From the NCBI GenBank assembly GCA_005883355.1, contig VAXG01000029.1, positions 14,445 through 55,399 of the forward strand: a stretch of 40,955 nt of DNA, read 5' to 3'. A program made the translations under genes and the position numbers. The stretch comes from Actinomycetota bacterium (GTDB lineage Bacteria > Actinomycetota > Thermoleophilia > Gaiellales > Gaiellaceae). Below are positions 33,025 through 40,013 of this stretch, piece after piece; positions within the stretch are counted from its first letter, which is position 1; each line of letters opens with the position of its first letter. The notes under the pieces were generated by a model that was not told the origin of the DNA, did not search any database, and saw only the letters and a program-made list of their open reading frames with translations.

Positions 33025-34649
33025 GCTGTGGTCTCACTGAGCACGATGCCGGCGTACCGCGCCAGAATTCCCGCGTATTGCTCGAGTGGAAGCTCGTGCA
33101 CCTCGACATCACGCCGCCTCCAGAATTCCCGCTCGAGCGGCATCGGCTGTGGTTGCACTGCCCACGAGCGATAACTCAGAGGCTGATCGCTCCAGAGCCG
33201 GTTCAGAATCACGCGGAGATTCCAGTCCGCCATCGTGTAACCGAGAAAGAGAAAATGACTACGCCGTAGCTTGGCTGCCAAGGACACGGGCACGGCGCCG
33301 GTGAGATCGGTCTGTGCCAGATAGTCGATGTAGTCGTCCTCGGTGACCACGAAGCTCTCCCATTCACGCTCGGCCCCGCGATCGACTTGGCCGTGAAGCT
33401 TGAGGATGACCGTGCGCCGCTCGAGTGAAAGCTCCGTGGCGTAGGTGTTCGGCAGATCGATGAGCCGGCCGCGGCCATCGGGGGTGATGTGGCAGAACTT
33501 GCCTCGGGCCGGGCCGGTCGCGATGTAGGAGACGACGTCGAACTCTTCGCCTGCTTCGAGAAAGGCGGCCTCGAGGGCGAGATCGTAGCTCGTCGTCACG
33601 ATCAGTTGGTGCGGCACCCCTCGTTCCCGCAAGACTGGAGGAATCGACGCGAAGAACCGGTGAACGGCCGTCGGGGGAACGTCCGCGTCGAGGAGGGCAT
33701 GCAATTCGTCGTAAAGCGGCCCCGAGCCCTTCATCACCGACACGTACTGCGCGACACGTGGAAGCCCGGCTTCGTTCTCCGCATAGTCGAAGCGCTCCGC
33801 GAGCATGCCGGCCAGCTCACCAACATCCGCACCGAGAACGGCAACCAGCCGACCGTCGAGCAAGATCCGAAGCACTTCGTCGAAGTGATCCTCAGCGGGC
33901 GGCGCGGCGTCCGGCGCCCGCAGCCCTGCATCCTGTCGGAGGATCTGACCGTGCAACTGCTGGAGATCGGGGCCGGGCTCGATCCCGAGTTGCTCGACGA
34001 GCGTGCGCCGAGCGTCCTGGTAGGTGTCCAATGCTTCCGCCTGTCGGCCGGAGCGATAGAGCGCAAGCATCAAATGCGCGCGGAGCCGCTCCCGAACCGG
34101 ATATTGGCGGACCAGGGCCTCTAACTCCCCCGTCAGCTCGCTGTGACGGCCTGCCTCCAGATCGGCGTCGATCCGCTCCTCCAGCACAGCCAGCCGCTCT
34201 TCCGCCAACCGTGTGATCTCCGATTGCGCGAAGGCCTCGAACTCGACGTCGGCGAGAGGCGGCCCGCGCCAGAGGTCGAGGGCGCTCTGCAGGATCGAGG
34301 CGCGGTCATCGGCCTCAGGCTCGGCGCGAGCCTCTGCGACCAGCTGCCTGAAGCGCTCGAGGTCGAGCTGTTCCGGACGAATCGACAATGCATATCCCGG
34401 AGGCTTCGTCACCAGAACGTCGGCGCCGACGGTCTTCCGGAGCTGCGAGATGAAGTTTTGTAGCGAGGTCGCGGCCGTCCGCGGTGGCTGCTCGCCCCAG
34501 AGCGCATCGATGAGCCGGTCGGTTGAGACTGGTCTCGGCGCCTCGAGAAGAAGCAAGGCAAGCACGGAGCGCTGCTTCTGGCCGCCCAGCAAGAGCGGAC
34601 CGGTCTCGTCCGAGACCTCGAGCGGTCCGAGGATCCGAAAGTCAGGCAC
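33021..34649 (-). CDS. SARP (wHTH-BTAD) regulator fused to SIR2-like domain
   Basis: 542 residues. Residues 1-92 are an OmpR-like winged helix of the SARP type (FRILGPLEVSD, LLALLLLEAPRPVSTDRLID pattern, TKPPGYALSI). Residues 95-240 are the BTAD helical domain (LWRGPPLADVEFEAFAQSEI, HLMLALYRSGRQAEAL, LGIEPGPDLQQLH). Residues about 255-535 are a SIR2_2-type fold: VAVLGADVG (272-279), IVTTSYDLALEAAF (350-363), ILKLHGQVD with His419, SFVVTEDDYIDYL and RRSHFLFLGYTMADWN. The usual Asn of TTNYD is Ser354. GTG 34647-34649 follows AAGG by five bases. Translation is coupled to the nSTAND1-WD40 gene. The fusion suggests a DNA-bound regulator whose NAD-binding or NAD-consuming domain is controlled by the STAND partner (inference). 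Confidence 0.9.
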   Translation of the reverse strand: MPDFRILGPLEVSDETGPLLLGGQKQRSVLALLLLEAPRPVSTDRLIDALWGEQPPRTAATSLQNFISQLRKTVGADVLVTKPPGYALSIRPEQLDLERFRQLVAEARAEPEADDRASILQSALDLWRGPPLADVEFEAFAQSEITRLAEERLAVLEERIDADLEAGRHSELTGELEALVRQYPVRERLRAHLMLALYRSGRQAEALDTYQDARRTLVEQLGIEPGPDLQQLHGQILRQDAGLRAPDAAPPAEDHFDEVLRILLDGRLVAVLGADVGELAGMLAERFDYAENEAGLPRVAQYVSVMKGSGPLYDELHALLDADVPPTAVHRFFASIPPVLRERGVPHQLIVTTSYDLALEAAFLEAGEEFDVVSYIATGPARGKFCHITPDGRGRLIDLPNTYATELSLERRTVILKLHGQVDRGAEREWESFVVTEDDYIDYLAQTDLTGAVPVSLAAKLRRSHFLFLGYTMADWNLRVILNRLWSDQPLSYRSWAVQPQPMPLEREFWRRRDVEVHELPLEQYAGILARYAGIVLSETTA

Positions 34650-34818
34650 GTGACCTTTGTAACACGGTGTCTTCCTCCTGGATAGCGGCACGTCTGTGCT
34701 GCCGGGCGGCCTGCGCTGAACGATCACGGCCGTTCCTAACCCCCCGCTAATCGCCGCAGTTAGCAGCCCGTGAGTCGGGCGTGAGTGAGCCGTTGCGGCC
34801 CCCTTCGACGGTGGCCGC

Positions 34819-36432
34819 ATGGCTACCTCATTCTTCATCTCAACACGCGGCGCGCTCGCGCGCGCCTGCCTCCCGCTCCTGCTGCTCGTTTCGGTCCTTG
34901 CTCCGGCCGCCGCGAACGCGACGGGTGCGGCCGTCACGGACATCTCCCTGACGAACGGCGGCCGTCCTTTCTCAGGAGACAACCGCCTGCTCACCACGAT
35001 CAGTCCCAACGGCGACGGCATTCGGGACCGGGCGACGATCCACTTCCGCCTGAGGGCAACGGCCGTCGTGCACTTCGAGATTGCCACGGTCGACACTCAG
35101 ACGCCGAAGCAGGTCGAATCGCGGACGATCCGCCTGGGCCCCGGGCGACACTCAATCGTCTGGGCGCCTTCACCCAAAACCGAGCCCCGCACCTACCTCG
35201 CCCTCTTGCGGGTGGGAGGAATCACCTATGGCGCCCGGCGCTACGCGCAGGCCGGCCGACTCATCACACCGGTGATCCGCGTCCGGGGTGTCGACGCGTC
35301 GTTTTCCCAGGAGAGCTATGCCCCGAGGAGCACGGCACGGCTGACGGTCTCCACGGACGCCCGGTCACTCAGGCTCGATGTTCTGCAGTCCGGTCCGGGT
35401 CGCGATCCTCGACTCACGAACTTTGACGTCTTCGGCCCTGTGATGAGCGAGCCGATCACTGTGCCCTGGAGCTATCCGAACTCGCCGCACGCGATCAGCC
35501 TGTCGATCGGAAACTGGCCGAGCGGTGTGTATTTCGTTCGCCTGACGGCGGACGACGGCCGGGTCGGTTATGCACCTCTGATCGTCCGACCGGCGCACCT
35601 CGGCGAGCATCGGGTCGCCGTGGTCATGCCGACGTTCACCTGGCAGGCCTACAACTTCGAGGACGAGAACGGCGACGGGTGGGGAGACACCTGGTACGCC
35701 TCTTGGGACGAACACGCAACCGTACGCCTCGGCCGGCATTACGTCGGCCGTGGCATTCCCCCACACTTCCGTCAGTACGACCTCAACTTTCTTCACTGGC
35801 TGACGTGGCGTGACCGCGGCGTTGACTACCTCACCGACAGTGACATCGCCTCAGGTACGAGTGCTGCAAATCTCGCGCACGCATACGACCTGATCATCTT
35901 TCCCGGCCATCACGAGTACGTCACACCCCGCGAGTTCCGAGTCATGCGCGGCTATCGCAATCTGGGCGGCAATCTCGCCTACCTCTCCGCAAACAACTTC
36001 TACTGGCACACCGTGAGACATGGCGATCGTCTGCTCCGCACCGCGACGTTCCGGTCGCTGGGCAAGCCGGAGGAGGAGCTGACGGGCGCCCAGTATCGCG
36101 CTAACAACGGCGGCCAGCACCAGAAGCCGTGGGTCGTCGTCCACGCCGAGGTTGCTCCGTGGCTGTTCGTCGGCACCGGGCTCCACAACGGTTCGAGCTT
36201 CGGACGGGGCGGCGTGGAGATCGACGAGATCGGAGCGGCATCGCCCGCCGGCACGAGAATGATCGCAACGATCCCGCATGTGATCGGCAACCTGAGCGCC
36301 CAGATGAGCTTCTATGAGAAGAATGGGGCAAAGGTGTTCTCCGCCGGTGCTTTCACCCTCGCCGGACAGGCCACGTCCTCCGAAGTCAGTCCCCTCTTGG
36401 ACAACCTGTGGCGATACATGACGAAGCCCTGA
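34819..36432 (+). CDS. Secreted DMF-hydrolase-beta-like (DMFA2) domain protein
   Basis: 537 residues. The signal peptide LARACLPLLLLVSVLAPAAANA ends near residue 35. Residues about 45-260 are two beta-sandwich domains (ISPNGDGIRDRATIHFRL resembles FlgD-like Ig domains). Residues about 270-535 resemble the C-terminal domain of N,N-dimethylformamidase beta subunit: MPTFTWQAYNFEDENGDGW, YDLIIFPGHHEYVTPREF, YRNLGGNLAYLSANNFYW, then a Trp/His-rich part. In that enzyme this region helps form the iron site; here it is secreted and the substrate is unknown. It is divergent from the SARP-SIR2 operon across 169 bases. Confidence 0.8.
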   Translation: MATSFFISTRGALARACLPLLLLVSVLAPAAANATGAAVTDISLTNGGRPFSGDNRLLTTISPNGDGIRDRATIHFRLRATAVVHFEIATVDTQTPKQVESRTIRLGPGRHSIVWAPSPKTEPRTYLALLRVGGITYGARRYAQAGRLITPVIRVRGVDASFSQESYAPRSTARLTVSTDARSLRLDVLQSGPGRDPRLTNFDVFGPVMSEPITVPWSYPNSPHAISLSIGNWPSGVYFVRLTADDGRVGYAPLIVRPAHLGEHRVAVVMPTFTWQAYNFEDENGDGWGDTWYASWDEHATVRLGRHYVGRGIPPHFRQYDLNFLHWLTWRDRGVDYLTDSDIASGTSAANLAHAYDLIIFPGHHEYVTPREFRVMRGYRNLGGNLAYLSANNFYWHTVRHGDRLLRTATFRSLGKPEEELTGAQYRANNGGQHQKPWVVVHAEVAPWLFVGTGLHNGSSFGRGGVEIDEIGAASPAGTRMIATIPHVIGNLSAQMSFYEKNGAKVFSAGAFTLAGQATSSEVSPLLDNLWRYMTKP

Positions 36433-36460
36433 GACGCCGGCGCGCCATTGGCATCGTCGC

Positions 36461-36488
36461 GCGGCCCGGCTAACCTTGGCCGGGCCGC
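36461..36488 (+). terminator. Strong hairpin after the DMFA2-like gene
   Basis: GCGGCCCGGC (36461-36470) and GCCGGGCCGC (36479-36488) form a perfect 10-bp GC stem with an 8-base loop, 29 bases past the stop at 36432. There is no U-tract, as is common for hairpin terminators in high-GC Gram-positives. It also lies just before the M23 peptidase start. Confidence 0.5.
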
Positions 36489-36504
36489 CTCCGTCCTACC
36501 AGCC

Positions 36505-37506
36505 GTGCGCTTCCGAATCTTCTTCCTCACCTGTGGTCTGGCTCTGTGCGCAAGCGCTACCGCCTCGGCCTACCCGTGGCCGGTCAAACCGTTCAAGGAG
36601 CAACATCCGATCCGCGCGAACTTCGGGGACCCGCGTACGGTCTTCCTCAACACGATGCTCACCGACGGCCTGCAAGGGCCCGGCACCTTCCTCTTCCACA
36701 ACGGCATCGACATCGCCGCGCCCGGGGGGACGCCCGTCTATCCAGTCATCTCGGGGAAGGTGCGCTACATCGACGAATCAGCCATCTCGGTCAAGACGGA
36801 GGGCCGCGGCGTCTTCCAGTACTTCCACCTCGTCGTGAAGGTCCGTGACGGACAGCACGTCGTCGCGGGCAAGACCGTGCTCGGGACGGTCTTGCCTGTC
36901 TATGGCCACGTCCACCTGTCCGAGATTCGTGGCGGCCGGGTCTGGAATCCACTTGCACGGGGCGGCATCGCTCCGTACCGCGACCACACCGTCCCGCAGG
37001 TCCGTGCGATCAACGTGCGCCCCGCAGGTTCGTTGCTGCCGTTCGACTCCGCGACTGTGTGCGGCACCGTTTCGCTCGTGGCCGCTGCGGACGACGTCGC
37101 GCCGATGGCGGTGCCGGGCGTGTTCGCGGGCTTCCCGCTCTCGCCCGCGCTCATCACCTGGTCGCTCGCGAGGGTCTACGGGATCACGTATGTACGCGAC
37201 GCCACGGCAGCCGACTTCCGCACGACGATGCCAAGCTCGAGGTACTTCTGGAGCGTCTATGCACGCGGCAGCTACCAGAACGCGCCCAGGTTCTCGAATC
37301 GCCAGTACTTCATGCCCGGCCGGTTCCTCTACAACCTCGCCAGCTTCGTCGACACGCGCACGTACCCGAACGGGCTGTACGAGATCACAGTGCGGGTCGC
37401 CGACATGCGCGGGAACAGCTCCGACGCCGCCCTGCAGTTCAAGATCGAGAACCGCGCCGGCAGCGAGACCGGCTGTTCGCCTCAGGTTCCGAGCTCGGCC
37501 CCGTAA
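36505..37506 (+). CDS. Secreted M23-family metallopeptidase
   Basis: 333 residues from GTG 36505. The signal peptide FRIFFLTCGLALCASATASA starts at once. The M23 (LytM-like) zinc site is visible: His65 and Asp69 in FHNGIDIAAPGGTPVYPVIS, and His135-x-His137 in VYGHVHLSEI. The glycine-rich turn and order match the family, which cleaves peptidoglycan cross-bridges or acts as a structural activator. About 180 residues after the domain form a beta-rich C-terminal part with unknown role. A TTG at 36448 is also open, but it would place a hairpin in the coding region and the signal peptide 19 residues inside. Its 3' end overlaps the convergent lytic transglycosylase gene by 25 bases. Confidence 0.86.
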   Translation: MRFRIFFLTCGLALCASATASAYPWPVKPFKEQHPIRANFGDPRTVFLNTMLTDGLQGPGTFLFHNGIDIAAPGGTPVYPVISGKVRYIDESAISVKTEGRGVFQYFHLVVKVRDGQHVVAGKTVLGTVLPVYGHVHLSEIRGGRVWNPLARGGIAPYRDHTVPQVRAINVRPAGSLLPFDSATVCGTVSLVAAADDVAPMAVPGVFAGFPLSPALITWSLARVYGITYVRDATAADFRTTMPSSRYFWSVYARGSYQNAPRFSNRQYFMPGRFLYNLASFVDTRTYPNGLYEITVRVADMRGNSSDAALQFKIENRAGSETGCSPQVPSSAP

Positions 37507-38027
37507 GCGCGGCGGTAGATCCGCTTCAGTTCCTCGACGCGCGTGACGTAGGCGCGCGTCTCCGAGAACTGGATGCCCTCGCCCGCGCGGCGCCAGCGGT
37601 CGACGTTGTCCTGGCCCGCGTTGTACGCGGCGAGAGCGTCCTGTTCGTCGCCGTATTTGTCCAGGAGGTGGCGGAGGTACCAGGCGCCATAGCGCACGTT
37701 GATCTCGGGGTCGTAGAGATCCTCGACTCGAAACTGAGAGCCGCCGGTATGGATGGCGATTCCCTTGGCCGTGTCGGGAAGGAGCTGCATCAACCCGATG
37801 GCGCCCGACCTCGACCGGGCGTCGGCCTTGAACTTTGACTCCTGGTAGATGACCGCGGCGAGGAGAGCCGGATCGAGGTCGTAGTTGCGCGCATGGTCGC
37901 GAACGATCTGCTGGTACGAGAGCGGGTACCACAGCCGCTCCCACCAGCCCGGCTTGGACGACTGCAGCGTGGCGAACGTCGCGAGCAGGGCGCCGGCGAG
38001 CACGATCATCCCGAGGATCCGTTTCAC
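37482..38027 (-). CDS. Lytic transglycosylase (SLT domain)
   Basis: 181 residues. A signal peptide or anchor (ILGMIVLAGALLATFATL) is followed by the SLT catalytic domain: catalytic Glu63 in VIYQESKFKADARS, then SGAIGLMQLLPDTAKGIA, and AAYNAGQDNVDRW. It cleaves the MurNAc-GlcNAc bond of peptidoglycan outside the membrane. It starts at GTG 38025-38027, overlapping the coaE stop (GTGA). Together with the M23 peptidase convergent to it, it puts two wall-cutting enzymes side by side. Confidence 0.93.
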   Translation of the reverse strand: MKRILGMIVLAGALLATFATLQSSKPGWWERLWYPLSYQQIVRDHARNYDLDPALLAAVIYQESKFKADARSRSGAIGLMQLLPDTAKGIAIHTGGSQFRVEDLYDPEINVRYGAWYLRHLLDKYGDEQDALAAYNAGQDNVDRWRRAGEGIQFSETRAYVTRVEELKRIYRRAYGAELGT

Positions 38028-38659
38028 GTCACGAGGTCTGCCATCACACCGGCGACGAACGCGTCGAGCTCTGCGAGCGTCCCGTCGTTGACGTACGTGT
38101 AGTCACCGAGCAGGATCTTCTCGTCCTCTGGGAGGAGCCGCTGCTCTCGTTCGTCGGCGATCGGCCTCCGCTTCGCCCGCACGTCCGGCGGTGCCGTGAT
38201 CACGACGACGGCGTCGAAGCGCTTCTCGCCGCCGGTCTCGTAGAGGAGCGGCACCTCGGTCACGATCAGCGCGGGCGGATCGGGACCGTCGGCGAGCTCC
38301 TGACGCCAGGCGGAGTAGTCCTGCACGACTCTCGGGTGCAGCAGCTCTTCGAGCCAGTCGAGCTGCTCGGGATCGTTGAAGACGATCCGTGCAACCGCGG
38401 CCCGGTCCACTCCGTCGCTCCCGATCACCTCCGGGCCGAACCGCTCGACGAGGTCGCGGCGAATCTCCGGATCGCTCCGAAGCAGACGGTGCACTATCTC
38501 GTCACTCGACCTCGTCGCCGCACCGTGGCGCGCAAACGCCTCGAGCGCCGCGCTTTTGCCGGCGCCGATTCCACCGGTGATCGCGACTGCGAGTGGGCGC
38601 TTCGCGTTAGTGCTCGTCGGACACGGGCTCGGCGTGAGCCGGCGCCTCGTCGGCCGCAC
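38024..38659 (-). CDS. coaE: Dephospho-CoA kinase, start uncertain
   Basis: It phosphorylates dephospho-CoA in the last step of CoA synthesis. The kinase begins at LAVAITGGIGAGKSAALEAF (P-loop), then SSDEIVHRLL (the usual DAD-like substrate motif), LLHPRVVQDY, VTEVPLLYETG and the lid segment. No ATG, GTG or TTG occurs close to the P-loop. The nearest is GTG 38657-38659, which adds an Arg/Pro-rich 21-residue leader and overlaps rpsA by 53 bases. I use it provisionally; initiation at a non-standard codon near 38590 is the alternative. In rpsA-coaE clusters of actinomycetes this order is usual. It is a single domain without the C-terminal UPF0157 extension of mycobacteria. Confidence 0.9.
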   Translation of the reverse strand: MRPTRRRLTPSPCPTSTNAKRPLAVAITGGIGAGKSAALEAFARHGAATRSSDEIVHRLLRSDPEIRRDLVERFGPEVIGSDGVDRAAVARIVFNDPEQLDWLEELLHPRVVQDYSAWRQELADGPDPPALIVTEVPLLYETGGEKRFDAVVVITAPPDVRAKRRPIADEREQRLLPEDEKILLGDYTYVNDGTLAELDAFVAGVMADLVT

Positions 38660-39941
38660 CCGGATCGACTTCGTCGCCTGTGCCCACGGCCTCGCGCTCG
38701 ACCGCCTTGTCGCTGGACGGCGGTGCGTCGAGCTCGGGGGCCAGCGGCGCCGAGGCCGAATCGCTGAAGACGTCCTCGGAAAGGTCGAGGTGCGGTGTCC
38801 CTTCGATCGGTCCCTCCGACTCGGCGCGGCGGTCGGCGTCCACACGCTTGAGCGACAACGACAACCGGCGGCGTTCCGCATCGACCTCGAGGATCAGCAC
38901 CGGCACGGTGTCACCCTGCGACACGACCTCTCGCGGATTCTCGACGTGATGCTGCGCGAGCTCGGAGATGTGTACGAGACCTTCGACGCCGGGGAGAATC
39001 TCGACGAACGCGCCGAATGTGACGACCTTCGTCACCTTCCCCTCGACGACGTCACCTTCCTTGTGCTGCTCGAGCACTTGCTGCCACGGGTCGGACTGCG
39101 TCTGCTTGAGACCGAGTGAGATGCGCTGGCGCTCGCGGTCGATGTCGAGCACCTTCACCTTCACGGTCTGGCCGATCTCCAGCACCTCGGACGGATGGTT
39201 CACGTGCGACCACGACAGCTCCGAGATGTGAATGAGGCCGTCCATCCCGTCGAGATCGACGAACGCGCCGAAGTCGACGATGTTCGAAATCTGGCCTTCG
39301 ACGACGTCGCCTGGGTTGAGCCGATCGAGGATCGCCTGGCGCATCTCCTTGCGCTCGTCCTCGAGAACGGCGCGACGGGAGAGCACGACGTTGTTGCGGG
39401 AACGGTTGAGCTCGATCACCTTGGTGCGCAGCTCCTGGCCCATGAACTCGTCGAGATCCTGGACCCTGCGAATGTCGACCAGCGAGGCTGGGAGGAATCC
39501 GCGCACGCCCAGGTCGAGGATCAGTCCGCCCTTCACGACCTCGATCACGCGGCCGTTCACCGGCTCACCTGACTCGGCGGCGCCTTCGATCGCCTTCCAT
39601 GCGAGCTCGAACCGGGCGCGCTTCTTCGAGAGGATCAGCCTGCCTTCGGCGTCCTCCTTGGTCATCACCAGCGCGTCGATCTCGTCTCCGACCGACACCT
39701 CGTCGGCCGGGTTCACAGAACGCCGGATCGAAAGCTCGGCGACCGGGATCACGCCTTCTGACTTGTAACCGATGTCCACGAGCACCTCGTCCTTGTCCAC
39801 CCGAACGACCTGGCCGTGGACGACCTCGCCCTCGTTGATCGTCGGGAAAGTGGACTCGTAATCCGGGATCAGTTCGCCGTCCGGACCTGTGATCCAGACG
39901 CCGTCGCCCGCGATTCTCTGCTCGGTTTGCTCGGTCGCCAT
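38607..39941 (-). CDS. rpsA: 30S ribosomal protein S1
   Basis: 444 residues with four S1 RNA-binding domains at about 37-107, 125-190, 208-280 and 293-366. The last two are most canonical (VVEGQISNIVDFGAFVDL and VVEGKVTKVVTFGAFVEI, both followed by HISELS/A). The final 75 residues are acidic and low in complexity. Four domains fit actinomycete S1. It binds mRNA at the ribosome; its effect on leaderless mRNAs differs from that on leadered ones. A TATACT -10 lies 12 bases before the ATG. Confidence 0.98.
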   Translation of the reverse strand: MATEQTEQRIAGDGVWITGPDGELIPDYESTFPTINEGEVVHGQVVRVDKDEVLVDIGYKSEGVIPVAELSIRRSVNPADEVSVGDEIDALVMTKEDAEGRLILSKKRARFELAWKAIEGAAESGEPVNGRVIEVVKGGLILDLGVRGFLPASLVDIRRVQDLDEFMGQELRTKVIELNRSRNNVVLSRRAVLEDERKEMRQAILDRLNPGDVVEGQISNIVDFGAFVDLDGMDGLIHISELSWSHVNHPSEVLEIGQTVKVKVLDIDRERQRISLGLKQTQSDPWQQVLEQHKEGDVVEGKVTKVVTFGAFVEILPGVEGLVHISELAQHHVENPREVVSQGDTVPVLILEVDAERRRLSLSLKRVDADRRAESEGPIEGTPHLDLSEDVFSDSASAPLAPELDAPPSSDKAVEREAVGTGDEVDPGAADEAPAHAEPVSDEH

Positions 39942-39953
39942 AAGCGGTCGATC

Positions 39954-39959
39954 AGTATA
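39954..39959 (-). promoter_or_regulatory. -10 hexamer TATACT of rpsA
   Basis: TATACT on the minus strand, near consensus, ends 12 bases before the rpsA ATG. The expected -35 zone coincides with a small hairpin (39975-39989) and has no good TTGACA match. No Shine-Dalgarno is visible in the short leader. Confidence 0.5.
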
Positions 39960-39974
39960 GCCAGGGGCCTTCGA

Positions 39975-39989
39975 GCGCTTCGAAAGCGC
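39975..39989 (-). terminator. Small hairpin after the Ig/PKD gene
   Basis: GCGCTT-CGA-AAGCGC forms a 6-bp stem with a 3-base loop, 25 bases past the stop of the gene ending at 40014. There is no U-tract, so termination is only possible, not shown. Confidence 0.3.
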
Positions 39990-40013
39990 CCAGAGACCTC
40001 GAAGAGAAGGTCG

